Origin: Anthopleura xanthogrammica
Taxonomy: Eukaryota; Cnidaria; Anthozoa; Actiniaria; Actiniidae
Length of the DNA stretch: 64,000 nucleotides
Assembly: GCA_964019055.1 (NCBI GenBank)
Contig: OZ025207.1
Span: 17,077,357-17,141,356, forward strand
Direction: 5' to 3'
The notes under the pieces: generated by a model
The model's database searches: none
Seen by the model: only the letters and a program-made list of their open reading frames with translations
What the model was told of the DNA's origin: nothing
Made by a program: the position numbers and the translations under genes
In this document: piece after piece, positions 21,090 through 34,200 of the stretch
How positions within the stretch are numbered: position 1 is the first letter of the stretch
Layout of the letters: the number at the start of each line of letters is the position of its first letter

Positions 21090-21356
21090 CTAAAGCAATA
21101 GTTTTTGCAATTTTTTATACTTTTTTAAATGTATATCTATTTTTCCATTACTTTTTGCAATTTCGTATTCGATATTTTCGTATTCTTGCAATTTTGACTT
21201 GAAATTTGCGATTTTTGGAACAATTCCTCTTGTTCTACAGTTAAAAACAGTGTATTTATATAACAAAAATAGAAATTCTTCCGTTATTTTTTTATTTTTC
21301 TTAAAATCTTGCATACCTCGGACATTGAGAGAAATTAAATTAACATTTAAATCCAT
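21090..21356 (-). pseudogene. LINE ORF2 N-terminal fragment (endonuclease start)
   Basis: Starts MDLNVNLISLNVRGMQDFKK, the usual first strand of the apurinic-like endonuclease of LINE ORF2 proteins. It then switches within 30 residues to a basic, coiled segment (RGIVPKIANFKSKLQEYENI) that would normally lie after the endonuclease. It ends after 88 residues. The joint marks an internal deletion. Confidence 0.65.
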
Positions 21357-21876
21357 TCTACATCCAATACAGCTAATTGCCTATTGATACCACAAGCCCT
21401 TACAACAAAAGACCATTCAACAGTGAAACATAAAACAGTAACAACAATAGAACGAACAAAAGTTAGAACATTAATAGTAATGCCAATATTCTCAGAACAT
21501 AAAGAAGGCCGAAACAAAAACCAACTACATACACACACAAAGTGTACAAAACGTTTAGCTAATGTACAGTTAATGAACAATACACGTGCTGATGCCATTG
21601 GGACTAATCAAAAACAAATTCCAGGTTTGGTCCGGCATAATGATTTTTTCGAAAGATATCTAATACTTCCATAAGAAGATAAAACATTTAGTCGAAGAGA
21701 GAAACAAATAAATAAATAAATAAAAGGAGAATTCAGAAAGAAATATTTAGAAATTATAATTACTGCTAAGAATACTCTTTTAAGTATCACAGTTTCTTTA
21801 AATTTTTCATACACTTATCTGTCAATATCAGTCATGTGCCAAAGAGTCTTTCCAAATCCGCTTGTCTTGTGATCCT

Positions 21877-22617
21877 TTAGGATTTGCCTCCTTTCTCCAT
21901 CTTAACAAATATCTTTCCATCTTTCGTAGCCAAATTTGACCACTTGTACTGTTTTGCTCTTTTTCTCACTTCGGCAAAAAGTTTCTTTCTTTCTGGAGTC
22001 AAATGTTCATTAATATAGATCTGTTTTGCTCCGTTGATTTTTCCACTACTTCCCTCGTAGCGTCTTAGTTTCCACCTTGCTTTGTAAAGACTTTTTTTTC
22101 CATCATAATTCTTGAATTTAACTAATATTGGTTTTGGAATCATCTTTGACCGTTGACGAAGTACTATATCTATATCGTTACATTCTATTTCCACATCGAT
22201 TTCTTTTGCTATTTCTTCTACAATATCTTCTAAATCTTCTCCGTCTTTTTCTGGTATTCCGTGTATTTCTACATTATACTTTCTTTGGTATTGGTTTAGC
22301 TCATCTAGCTGTTCTTCTTGCTGGCTTAACCGGGCATTAAGTGTTATCATATCGGTTTCTAAGTTATCTACAGTTGTATTTTGTTTCTTCATCTCAACGA
22401 GTAACTTGATATTTTCCTCTTGCACCTCCTTGATGGATTCGGCTTGAAACTCAGAGGCCTTTTTTATTTCTTCAAATTCTTTCTTTAAGTCGGCATTTTC
22501 TTCCATGATGTGTTTGGTATTATTTTCTACTTCCATTAGCTTATTGTATATCATAGCTAAAGTTTGGATGTTGTCTTGGCTGTCGTCCACGTGCTCACGT
22601 TCTTCTATCTCGGCCAT
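21877..22617 (-). CDS. LINE ORF1 protein (L1-type RNA-binding)
   Basis: 246-residue protein that packages LINE RNA. Residues about 10-115 form a long Glu/Lys/Gln-rich coiled coil for trimerisation. Residues about 115-185 form an RRM-like domain (KYNVEIHGIPEKDGEDLED, then IDIVLRQRSK and PILVKFKNYDGKKSLYKAR). The C-terminal domain carries IYINEHLTPERKKLFAEV and GKIFVKME. This is the standard L1/Tx1-type layout. The frame is fully open from ATG to TAG, although the rest of the element is deleted. Confidence 0.85.
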   Translation of the reverse strand: MAEIEEREHVDDSQDNIQTLAMIYNKLMEVENNTKHIMEENADLKKEFEEIKKASEFQAESIKEVQEENIKLLVEMKKQNTTVDNLETDMITLNARLSQQEEQLDELNQYQRKYNVEIHGIPEKDGEDLEDIVEEIAKEIDVEIECNDIDIVLRQRSKMIPKPILVKFKNYDGKKSLYKARWKLRRYEGSSGKINGAKQIYINEHLTPERKKLFAEVRKRAKQYKWSNLATKDGKIFVKMEKGGKS

Positions 22618-23040
22618 TTTGGCGTTCTTAGGAGTTGGTGATAATTATTAAGACGACGTGGAGGAATACTGTTTTCTTTCTCTTCTTTTACTCATGAAGA
22701 ATATTTTCTTGCTATAATAAGAGTATCTTCTACGTTTGGTTTAATTCTTCAGGCCAAAATCCTTGGAATTTGCTGGAGCTACTTTAGACACGTCCGTCCA
22801 TGACCGAAGCTTGATTTTCATTAATTTTTATTAATTTTCATTAATTTTTGAAAGAGACATAATTATAGTTTTTCTGGTACATCCTGAGAAAGTTTACCAT
22901 TGTAGTTAATCGAATGACATGAATATTTTCATCATAATTGTTCGCTTATTCGTGTATACGCTCTATACTGTTCCACGTAAGATATTTGTGTTAGGAAGTA
23001 TATCAATATCCGTATTATATGCAGTGTAAATCTTAGTAGA

Positions 23041-23290
23041 TGAATGGGGAACTGTGTGTTATGGTGGCTGGGATATGCCTGATGCCAAGGTTGCATGTCG
23101 ACAACTCGGCTTTACCAAAACTGTAGGATATTGGGATTATGGACGAGGAAAGGGTAAAGTATGGTTGTACGCTATGGGATGTTCAGGATCAGAGTCCTCA
23201 CTTGTAAGCTGTTCACACAATGGATGGGGAAGCGTTGCATCTTACTGCAATAGCCACACATATGATGTTGGAGTCGTGTTGTGCATTGTG
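23041..23290 (+). CDS. SRCR domain exon, unit 21 (type A, short loop)
   Basis: Open domain: EWGTVCYGGWDMPDAKVACR with the shortest variable loop of the array, then QLGFTKTVGYWDYGRGKGK, VWLYAMGCSGSESSLVSC, GSVASYCNSHTYDVGVVLC. The G-T-G motif is changed to GKGK. Near-identical to unit 33 (45466), with which it shares flanks and a neighbouring collagen gene. It is the last SRCR unit before the convergent collagen genes. Confidence 0.72.
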
Positions 23291-23329
23291 TGTTGTGCGT
23301 GTTGTGCATCGTCTAAAACATTTTCGGCA

Positions 23330-23445
23330 GTGGTCTAAGGGGAGCAGTGTCCCATTACAACTGGGATGTGATGGCTTGTCGACACATTGGTAATACAAAA
23401 CCTGTAGGGTATTGGATATTGATTAAAGGCAGTATGTTGTAACCT
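23330..23445 (+). pseudogene. Fossil half-SRCR after unit 21
   Basis: Reads RGAVSHYNWDVMACRHIGNT and then KPVGYWI before losing similarity. The same relic follows unit 33 at 45739-45850. Confidence 0.6.
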
Positions 23446-23688
23446 GTCGTTACAGAATGAAGAGCTGCATACAAATAATTCCCTCGAATAGCTTCTTCGA
23501 TGGATAAAGTATTATTCAAAACAAAGAAATGAAGTAGTAGTTTAATAATACTTATATTTATTTAACGGCAATTTATCTTCCATTTTCTATGTATTGTTAA
23601 CACTACTTGTGTTAATTGTAATTGTCGGTGTTGATTGACACCTGAAATGCAGTACCCAGGAAAGAGGCGCAGTAACTAATTTTAGGAA

Positions 23689-25507
23689 TTACTTGGTACG
23701 CACTGCGCATGTCAGTTCTCGTCCGTCTACATATGGATGGCAAGGCAGAGCACCACACCTCCCTTCCACGGGATAGATTGAGATTGGCACTTGTTCCAGG
23801 AACAGCTTCCGCATTTTCATCGACACAAATATATTGCGTTGGATGAATGATTATGGTACTCAGACATTAGGTATCCATGGTACTCCCGTGTCCATCCCAC
23901 GGGAGACTCGAAAGTTGCAGGCACCATCATCTTCGCATTTCTTGTTCTTATTTAACATGCGGCACATGGTACTTCGTGATCGTGAAGATTGCTTTTAATA
24001 AATGGGTTGAAAGCGCTGACCTCATATTCCGTACCGTACATGTACCCAATATCCTGTTGGCCATTTTTGTACCTTCCATATTTGGGGGTCTCAGTGAGGC
24101 ACACATAGTTTGATCCTCCACCTTTATTGGCATAATATTCTACTCCGATACGACCTGGAAATCAAAAATAATCGGTTTTGGCGTTTAAAACACAGTGCAC
24201 TTAGAAAATAGTTTACCTTTGTAAACAAGAGTAGCATCGTGAGGGCAGGTGGTTCTTCCCCATCTTACGTACTGTACTCCACCACTCTTGGGTCCTGGTG
24301 GACCTTTCACACCTTGCATTCCGTACTCTCCTTATAAACTTGGTGGACCTAAGAAGTAGATTGTTGGATTATCATTGTTGTTGTTTAGCTTTTAAACCAG
24401 CATGATACATCGCTAATCGATCATACCACGTGGGCCTGATGATCTGTCTTTACAATTACGACCGTCTTTGCCATCATGACCATCCTTGCCTTAAGTTTCG
24501 AAAAATCGGAAAAAAGTGAATGAATACTTTAAAAATGTATATGAAGTGAACAATGCTAATTGAATATAAGACAAGCCAACCTGGTTTTCCTGGCATTCCA
24601 TCACGACCATCTCTACCTGGAAAACGAAACAAACCAACTTTGAATACAACGGTTGATAATGAAAATAGCTTACACACTTTTCGTTTAAGAAAAGTAAAAA
24701 AAAAATACCTCTAATCAGATTCTCTCTCCTTGATTCAACTGCCATGACTCTGTTAATAAACAATACTGAACGATGAATATATTGATGTTTGATTTCTGAA
24801 AATAATCGATGGATATACAATTGGTAATGTAATATTTTTGATAGGTCATTGATAATGATCGTGATTGGTTATTGGTTATTGGTTAGCAACCACAAATGTA
24901 TGCTTGCTTTACCTGCAAATGGATGGATTATGTAGAAAAAGGGAAATGATTGATAATTCTTTATGGATATCAACTAATACATGTCTTTGCAATCGTGAGT
25001 GTTAGTAGAGTCGTTAAAAATATGTAAAAACTTAATAGAATCATGAGACGAGCAATTGTATTCGCCTTAGCTGGGTTGGCTGCCCGAGTCGATACTATAG
25101 AGTTCCTAGAATGTTAGTGTTTACCAAAAAGACAAGAAAAAAAGGTATGAAATTTCACATTCATACATTTTGCATATTTTTTGTCGAGTTGGCTGTATTC
25201 TCTTGATATTGAAACCGTTAATTTTATTTCAATCAGGGTTATTTTGCAATCTGTTGGTCATCATTGTCGGTTAGGTATTCCATGTTTGGATTTCCATTTT
25301 AAAATTGTTTATAGTTCTCTCATTTTTCTTTCCGAGTTACCTTCCTTCCAGATCAACCAACAGCTTGAACATGCCATCCAGTGTTGCTGGTGGTTCGGAT
25401 CGATTAAGTGTTATTTTCCTTGTAACTGGGTCTTGTCCATGGCTCGTTTTCACACTGCAAAACATACCAAGACTTATGGATACAAACAGTACAGCCTTAC
25501 ACCACAT
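23689..25507 (-). pseudogene. Short-chain collagen (C4-like) gene A', decayed
   Basis: Six exons line up one for one with gene C: 25341-25507 (ATG, signal peptide MWCKAVLFVSISLGMFCS), 24709-24749, 24581-24616, 24427-24489, 24217-24348 and 23689-24154. All splice sites and phases are kept. Decay is clear. In the collagen exon two glycines of Gly-X-Y are replaced (GRNCKDRSSG). Exon 5 has TAA at 24332-24334. Exon 6 has TAA at 23952-23954 plus later frameshifts and a deletion. Gene C has intact codons at each of these places. It was probably inactivated after the block duplication. Confidence 0.88.
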
Positions 25508-25805
25508 CTTACTTGCCGTTATTGTGAAAAACTGTTAAAGTGCCAAGAAAAATAACAAACACACTTTTGATGCTCTTTATTTAACAGTCGAAGCTATATA
25601 CACAATGAAAATTGATGAGCGCAGAGCGCCTCTTAATGGTGTGAGAGGTGGCCGTTAGTTAGTTGTAAGGACTACATTAAAATTATCGCTGAAGTAGTTT
25701 TACAGTCATGTTTGGTCTAAGTTAGGCCTAAATTCCACTAATAGGTAAAATAGTGTGTTATCATGTTTAGTATGTTGCTAACATTGTATGCAATTAATGG
25801 CTCAC

Positions 25806-25826
25806 AATAATAATAATAATAACAAC

Positions 25827-25867
<41 letters not shown>

Positions 25868-25911
25868 CTTTATTTATATAGCTCAAATCTAAACTTCTAA
25901 GGCGCTTTACA
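25806..25911 (-). mobile_element. L2-like LINE 3' tail in collagen intron
   Basis: An AAT run plus AACAACTTTATTTATATAGC and GGCGCTTTACAA, the reverse complement of an L2-type 3' end. The homologous intron of collagen gene D (about 60320-60350) continues across this point without it, which defines the insertion. Confidence 0.7.
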
Positions 25912-26000
25912 ATGCCTCCTATATTTAATAGCTTGCTGACTGACTTTCTAAAGAATACTATATTTATGGAAATTAAAGTCTTCCAGTATAGTTTACGCAC

Positions 26001-26191
26001 CTTTTTTCTAGATTTTTCAGCAGTCTAAATATGTCAGCTAACATTAGAGGAGTTTTTGTGACGTCCACAGTCGTTTTTTTCGCATTTTGTTGCTGCACAT
26101 CAGATGTTCGTACATCACAAAACAGAACAAGACCTACTGCTATAAGTAGCACATCTTTACACCAAATTCCACCACCTAACGATATAGACAT
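26001..26191 (-). pseudogene. Orphan first exon of a short-chain collagen (A'')
   Basis: Encodes MSISLGGGIWCKDVLLIAVG with a secretion signal, followed by a hydrophilic linker (DVQQQNAKKTTVD) and FRLLKNLEKR. It ends in a GTGCGT donor at 26000. It matches gene D exon 1 (60420-60610) closely, including length and phase. No exon 2-6 of this type follows. The intron runs only to about 25800 and then into the promoter of gene A', so the rest was deleted. Confidence 0.8.
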
Positions 26192-26789
26192 TCTGATGCA
26201 AATAGTTTTCTATCTGTTTTGCTTTTCAATCTGCAGGCTTAAGTTTAAGCTTGTTTTCGTGTTGCCGGCCTTGTCTGGTTGTAGAATTTATAGTTCACTA
26301 GTCAATGCAAGAATGTCACTGTACAGTAAATATGCGATTTCTTACTGTTAGACTACCCAAGATAAAATGGGCCCAAAGTACCTTTTATGATATGGTATTG
26401 ATTGTGCTGTGAGTGGCAAGTGCTTTGTCGAAATGATCTTTAAAATCTCTTGTTCCAAAGTGTTTTACGTATCAAATCCAGTTGTTCTCTCCTGCTAAGC
26501 TATTTTTGGTTCTCACTAAATGCATTTATTAATGATCACGTATTATCTCCTTAACCAGCCTGGACATCAAGTTCAAATGTCCCTAGTCTAAAAATATGAA
26601 ATCAAAGCAAGGGCGCTCTCTGTAATAAAGATGACGATTCGAGTTTATGTAGGGAAACGTTCCGTGTTGTTTCTGTGACAAAGTATTTGCTTGTCTTTGA
26701 TGATAAAATATTCCAAATATTGAGAATGCGGAATGTGAGCTGAATACTTGTAACAAATCCTTTTGTGTAATGATACCCAAATAATAATT
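26192..26789. other. Collagen upstream sequence
   Basis: Upstream region of exon A'', homologous to 62240-62720 upstream of gene D. It shows CTGCAGGCTTAAGTTTAAGC at 26231-26250, the site that is interrupted by the foldback element next to gene D. No gene seen. Confidence 0.6.
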
Positions 26790-28005
<1,216 letters not shown>

Positions 28006-28009
28006 AAAA

Positions 28010-28711
28010 ATACAATCAATTATTGTGCACTGAAATATAATCATTACTTAAGCCTGCTATGATTGCAATGTCTAATAGCGTACTTTCAGTTGATATTTTG
28101 TTATTTAAATGCTTAGTAAAGATAGGAAGTCTTTTGTTACTAAAGTAAAGGACGACGTTTTGCGCATATGGGGAAATGAACACACTTTCAGAGTATTTTT
28201 AAAAGTCCTTTCGAGCCACCCGCCCCTTAAATGTTTGATTTTAAAAAGTCATTCGAACCTTTTATGTGAGACATAGGTCAATCCATCTCACAGTGATTCC
28301 AAATTTATGCATTCATTACAGTTCTGAGTTCATGGATGGGGTATAAATGCCGGCACGGGTTTTTAACCAAGAGAAAATCAAAACTAAATTTTAGGTATAA
28401 GGTAAAAATGCTTCCTCCTAATTTAAATTAGTGTTATTATAACTGAGCAAGTCAAATTTTCTCAGTTTCATTTTTGTTGTTTTTGTTGTCGTTGTTGTTG
28501 AAGTGTGGGACAAGTACGTTCATACTCTAGAAATAATGAAAAACTTGGAATTTATTGGATTTACATGCAATTTTATTGAAACTACTGCAATAAGATATTC
28601 AATCTTGAAAATATTCATTTTTTTAATAATCTGTCATTCTTTTCCGTGGATAATTGCTTTTCGTCCAAATGAAAGAAATTTGTCGAGTCTGATTTTTTGG
28701 TCTGATCATAT
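28010..28711. other. Collagen intergenic region
   Basis: Non-coding, homologous to 62740-63490 between collagen genes E and D in the other block. No promoter motif stands out. Confidence 0.5.
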
Positions 28712-29187
28712 TCATTTGGTACACATTGCACATGTCAGTTCTCGACCATCAACATATGGACGACAAGGTAAAGAACCACACACACCTTCCACGTGATACA
28801 AGAGGGCGCCATCTACGTCAACTTTTGTTCCTGGTATAGCTTCTGCATCAATGTCAACACAAATATATTCGGTTGGATGTGAATGATCGTAATGCTCAGA
28901 CATCAAATACCCATGGTATTCCCGTGTCCATCCCGCGGGACACTCATAAGTCGCAGGGATCATCAGCTTGGCACTTCGTGCCTTAACGTAACACACAGCG
29001 CATGGGATTGGTTTTCTATCTCGGATTATCAGCCGATAATCACCTTTTCGGACAAAATGGCTGTCAGCGTGACCGTCGCGCTTTTAAAAAATAAAATATT
29101 TTCACTTTCAATGTTGTTTCCTTCTTTCTTTTTTGAAATAATCACCTTTTTATTTATACTAAAACAATTATTCACCTCAAGCTCAGT

Positions 29188-29262
29188 GGTTATCGATGAA
29201 TATTTACCTCGCAGCTCGAAGACTCGCCGCTCGGTAAATATTCATCGATAATCACTTCGCCT
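29188..29262. repeat. Inverted repeat, 24-bp arms
   Basis: GTTATCGATGAATATTTACC and its reverse complement flank a 27-bp loop. Located in the segment that replaced exons of collagen B. Confidence 0.88.
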
Positions 29263-29304
29263 TCGGCGAATTACTGCTAAATAATTATATAATAAAGAAT
29301 ATTA

Positions 29305-29432
29305 CATGGGCGCATGGAGATACGAATTTTATCTTCTCGTGTTGAAAATCTCTCACTCATTCGCTCTGCTCACTTGTGAGAGATCTTTTCAACACTCGAA
29401 GATAAAATTCGTATCTCCGCGCGCCCATGTGT
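29305..29432. repeat. Inverted repeat, about 53-bp arms (MITE-like)
   Basis: ACATGGGCG...GGAGATACGAATTTTATC on the left and its reverse complement on the right around a short loop (ATTCGCTCTGC). Likely a small non-autonomous element. Confidence 0.85.
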
Positions 29433-29640
29433 TATCCTCTATATCTCTCTCGGGACAGAGATATCTGGTACACGATTAGAAAATACATCTATTTTTTTGT
29501 TAAAGCTATTCTTTTACCGTGCGATACCCTAAGAAATTTGTGTTCTGTGTAGATTTTACCTGGTTTTCCTGGTTGGCCATCACGACCATCTCGACCTAAT
29601 GAAAAAAGGAATCAGGTATTAGTATAAAATATGAACCGGA

Positions 29641-29675
29641 TTCCGCCCCCACCCCCCCCCCCCCCCCACCCCCAA
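29641..29675. repeat. Poly-C tract
   Basis: Run of C with a few A interruptions just 3' of exon 2 of collagen B, in its intron. Confidence 0.9.
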
Positions 29676-30201
29676 ACTTTAATATTGACTCACCTCTCAA
29701 CAATATAGCTCGCTTTGATTCAAACTGGCTGATTCTGAAACAATAATTATTTTGTTGGCCGCCTTAACAACAATAATTAATTAGCCTTAGTTGTTTGAAA
29801 TTGTTCACCAAGTAAGTTCTTTTTGGAAATAAAATGAAATCATATTTTTTCGCAGCTGTCGCCGATACACGATGTTTACAGCCGACACTTTTTCTTCATA
29901 TATAGTTAACGCACCTTTTTTCAAGATTTGTCAGCAGAGTGAACAGGTCAGCTAACGTTGGAGGAGTTTTTGTTGCGTCCACGGTCGTTTTTTTTGCCGT
30001 ATTTTGTTGCTGCACATCAGTTGTTTGTACAAAACAAATCAGAACAAGACTAACTGCTACAAGAATTACAGCTTTGCAACACATTCCACTACCCGATGGC
30101 ACAGACATTCAGTTGAAGGAAGGGCGACAATAGCCTTGAAAAATCTCTTTCTTGTTTTTCAATCTGCAGGCGAGTCGATCGTGAATTGACCAAGACCTTA
30201 A

Positions 30202-31020
30202 GAGGCTGTCTCTCTAAAAACCACCTATCGACTCCTGGGTTGAAAAATCAATTTTCCTGATATTCCGTGTGTGAGTTCCCTTTACTATACCTATTACTAT
30301 TATGTATAAGGAATTTCGAAAAAAATATTTTTTCTACGAATTTTGGCACTTTTTCGATATGTTGATGTCTAGGCCGTTTTCTCTTGTTTTAGACGGCTTA
30401 AAAACCAATGACTTTGATTGTCTATAACTTTCGTAAATCAAAATCAAAACTAACAAAAATGTGCAATAGCATAGCAAATTATCGTATCTTTACTGACTGA
30501 AAAGGATTTTGTCTTAGCTTATTTTAATAATTTGAAAGATGATTTATAAATACTTGTATTCTGAGACCTTTTGACAAAGTCGGCGACACGTGACAATTGT
30601 AAAAATTATTTTCTCAAAAGTGGCACCTGACTGAGAGTTGAGACTTATATGGGGAGAAAAAGGAAGGATGGAACTAATAAAATCTGGAAAGAAACTTGTA
30701 ACCTACTTAAATCCGAGCGCAAAAGTCGTAGTCAAAGTTGAGCGATTTTCGTGTTAATTTGCATAATTTACTGTCAACACTGTCTGGGCCGTCTAGAGCA
30801 TTGGGCTTCACATCAGTTTTCAAAACAACGAAATATTGCAGAAACACCTTCTAAACAGTCATTCTTTGCTTGTGGATATTCATGAAGCCTTTCCAGTGCT
30901 ATTTTACTGGCGCCATTACATAGTTCAGCATAGATATCACTATAGTTTCGTTTAGCGCTACAATCTAGTGCTTGACAATGCACTTGACAATCGCGTATTG
31001 GATTTTGGTCTCGTTTTGCT
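30202..31020. repeat. Left terminal inverted repeat (~0.82 kb)
   Basis: Reverse-complement match to 36685-37506 with scattered substitutions and small indels. It contains the 3' part of an outward-reading small frame. Confidence 0.85.
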
Positions 31021-31127
31021 CTTTCGTGTACGAAGTCCAATAAATAATCAATGTAAAACACAAATTCTTTGAGTGTCAATTGAATAATAAAGACATGAGT
31101 TTCCTTTAACTTGGCCGAGAAGACCAA
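30813..31127 (-). CDS. Small outward-reading frame in the left inverted repeat
   Basis: 105 residues, not recognised. The last about 43 residues (…SDIYAELCNGASKIALERL, …DCLEGVSAIFRCFEN) are encoded again in the right inverted repeat at 36684-36908. Three to four cysteines are shared. The upstream part lies in unique sequence and is hydrophobic (HVFIIQLTLKEFVFYIDYLL). It may be an accessory protein of the element or a conserved end whose open frame is incidental. The protein-level similarity between both ends is real, but selection cannot be judged from two copies. Confidence 0.45.
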   Translation of the reverse strand: MVFSAKLKETHVFIIQLTLKEFVFYIDYLLDFVHERAKRDQNPIRDCQVHCQALDCSAKRNYSDIYAELCNGASKIALERLHEYPQAKNDCLEGVSAIFRCFEN

Positions 31128-31210
31128 AGTACTGAGGAAAAATGCAAACCTCCAGCTATGAAATGTGAGTAAAAACCAGACTGTGGTTTAGAAGTCTGGG
31201 GAGTCTGGAT

Positions 31211-34200
31211 TTATTTGATGGAGCATGAACATCGTCCAACCATGTCCATAATTCTTTCCGTTAGAATTTCTTTGGTGTCTCTGGACTTAACTGGGAGCTC
31301 AAAATGTGAACAAATTTCTTTTAGCATTTTCACCTTCAAATCTTTGAGCTGACCTTTTTCTGTTAAGTTACATAAATTGTAGTCTTGATATGCAATTGGG
31401 TGGCTGGTAGCAAGTGAAACACTAATTTCCTTTAGCAGATTTTGTCTGTGTTCCTCCTCTTGGTCATCTTCACTATCACTATCACCATGATCACTATCAG
31501 CTTCAAGAGGGATTGATTCTGAGGACTTGCCACTTCTTCTCAGTTTAGCTAATCTAGAAAAAAAAAATTTTTATTTGGGACTTGTTGAGCCACTCCTCCC
31601 TTGCAAAACGTCGTGAGCCGTCTTCCATCTTAGCATTTCTCATTTCTAATGCAACACTGGCAGGGTCAGCTTTATTGCCGTTCTTCTCGCCACAGTCGAA
31701 TATAGCGACCATGTAGTCACGCACATGGGTTGAAAAGCGTTTTGACCCTGTTCTAGACTTACTTAACGCCCAGCCCATGGTTAGGTTTGTTGCACCTGTT
31801 TGCACTGTTCCTGGGTTCTTCATCTCTGAAATGTCCCTGTCGATGGTTGTGAATTTCTTTGCCCACTCTCTACGGATGACGTCATAAATACTTTCATTAT
31901 TTACAAATCGACTGTGTTCTCCTAGACCCATGTGCTGTTCGAGCTCATCAAATGAATTGCAAACAAAATTACAGCCATGCTCTGTGCATTCCAGCTTGCT
32001 ACTATCTTCCTTATCAGGCTGTGGGACTTCAGTTTGCATCTTCAAGGTTCTTGCTGTATCTGTTCCTCCCACAAAACTTTGGCTGACAATCATATTCGTT
32101 GGTTGCTGATGTGTCTTGAAGATTGATTTATTCGTCAGTTTCTTGCCTTGGCCAACTCCATATCCTTTCCACACAGTGATACCACTTGAATCATACTGGA
32201 AATTGTGATAAGCGCTGATATTCTTTATTTTCTTAGTGTCTAAGGAAGAGACTGAGTCGTTAACCTTGTTTACTGAGCAAATGGTACCTTTGACCGGGTG
32301 TTGTATTAATGCTTCTTGCATCTGTAGAGCAGTGACAACATCATTTCCTTCATTGCAATATGCTCTGATGGCTGACTTTAGAGGACATATTATTCTATCA
32401 CAGATATCCTTTCCTTGCTGTGGCTCTGAGAAATCGTACCTCTTAATCTGTATGCCTACTCGATCTCCGATATCCTTGATTGCGGCAACAAGCATATTGT
32501 TGTGGTAACAACCTGCTTCATCAGACCTCAGATACGCGTTTTTTATGCGAGGGTTTGCAGCTTTGATGTGAAGCAGGAGATTCTCTATAATGGAAGTAAC
32601 TGCAAACCAGTCTTGTGTGCTTGTGTCAAATAGATGAACATATGAAATGACTGATAACTCCTGGGATGGATGGCATCTGCTTACCACACTACTGATGTGC
32701 CAACTCATACCCCGCTTGCCATACCACTCAGATTGTTGAAAAATAAATAAAATCATTTAATCAATCAGAAACAATGTGAACGATTAATCAAATGAATAAA
32801 TAAATGAAAAAAAAACTGAATTAATTAGTCGATTATATGACTGCATGGATGACTTTCTGAATTCTGATTGATTCAGTCCAAAGAAGTATTGATTTGGAGC
32901 GCACTTGTATTACATGGGTTTCCTGTGGTAGCCTTTGGCACGCGCTTGTAGATCATGTGTTTCCTGTGGTAGCTTTCGTACCGCGAGGCTACTAAAATAG
33001 TCTGTGGCACATATACTATGTGTCCCACGATTATTGCGCGGGATAATCTACCACAAGAAAAACCCATGATCTACAAGCGCGCGCCAAAAGCTACCACAGG
33101 AAACCCATCAATTACAAACGCGCGCATTAGTTTTTGGTGTTACCTTAAATGTTAAATGTAAATAAAAGTCAAAAGAAAAAGTTGGGCTCCCTATGCCAGA
33201 ACCACAATCATCTACGACATTCATTGCAGGTATCTTTTTTTCATACAAGGTATTGACAGGATAAGATTAATGCATTAATGCGTACCTGAGTTGAGTAAAT
33301 TTCATAGCCCAATCGATGATCAATAAAATGGAGGAATCATCTAAGTCACGAAGAACATTCTGCTTAGCTAGTTCTTGGTTAGCAGATCTTAAAATGTGGG
33401 CTTTCCACTTCTCGATGTGGCGTTTTGCTTCAGCAAAGTCGTATAACAGATCATCTCTGTGGTCTTTAGTATAACTAGAATGTGAATGACTCTGGAGTTT
33501 ACTTTCAATTTCCTTGTGGATAGCTTTGATATCTTCACAGTGTTCACAGGTCATATCATGCGAGTGACTGCATAATTCTTGAAAGTCTTTGTCGTTTGGA
33601 TCACTTAAACCAAAGTGCCTGCAATGATCTGCACAGGGGGAAACCTCTTCTTTGCAATGGACTTTATAATCAGTTTTCAGGTAGTTCTTTCCATTGTCCA
33701 AACGTTTTTTGATCTTCTCGGCCCATTCCTTCGACACTCCCTAATAGACAAGCTGTCCTGTGATAGTCTTCAGTGTTTGAATGCCAGACTCCCCATCTGC
33801 TGCTATATTGTCAAGTCCACTGAGTGACTTTCGTTGGGAAGCCTCTCTTGCATCCAAAATGCGGTAAAGAGTAGATCTACTTAATGGTACAAATGCAGGG
33901 TTTTGGTTACTACAAAACTTTTGATACTGGTTGATCATCGTAGCCCTTGTCACAGTTCTAATTACATTGGGCATCTCAATCACTTCTCCATTCTTCAACT
34001 TCAGTTTACGCATTCCAAAAGCGACGTCTTGGTGGAAGTAAGGCCTATTTGCAAAGTCAAGAAAATGATCAACTTTTGACATGTCCAAGCTAATTCGGTG
34101 CGTTTTCGGTTTACAGACTTCTAGCCCTGGTCCAGATTGTTTTGCATGCTCGCGGGCTCTTTTTATCTGCCATTCACTCACTTTCTCAAAGGGCTCATGT

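Larger units (their letters stand above)
20500..22660 (-). mobile_element. L1-like LINE with internal deletion
   Basis: On the minus strand: ORF1 (22617-21877), a 500-bp gap, the N-terminus of ORF2 (21356), then a jump to a short 3' region with four tandem 107-bp repeats and an AAAT-repeat tail. The reverse transcriptase is missing. It is the only element here with an L1-style ORF1. Confidence 0.75.
28712..30108 (-). pseudogene. Short-chain collagen gene B, missing central exons
   Basis: Exon 1 (29915-30108) encodes MSVPSGSGMCCKAVILVAVS, a signal peptide, ending in KR at a GTGCGT donor. Exon 2 (29694-29734) and exon 3 (29560-29595, GRDGRDGQPGKPG) are intact. Exons 4 and 5 and the first half of exon 6 are gone and replaced by about 550 bp with two hairpin repeats. 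The 3' half of exon 6 (28712-29008) remains open: PATYECPAGWTREYHGYLM, YICVDIDAEAIPGTK, ELTCAMCTK, stop. It cannot make a full collagen C4 domain. Confidence 0.85.

Noticed and set aside
22128..22340. Leu/Phe-rich plus-strand frame
   Set aside because: Antisense shadow of the coiled-coil region of the LINE ORF1 protein.
25181..25555. 124-codon plus-strand frame
   Set aside because: Overlaps and opposes the first exon of collagen A'. No domain; the minus strand explains it.
29641..29675. Poly-C tract as a regulatory structure
   Set aside because: Simple homopolymer in an intron of a pseudogene. No supporting motif.
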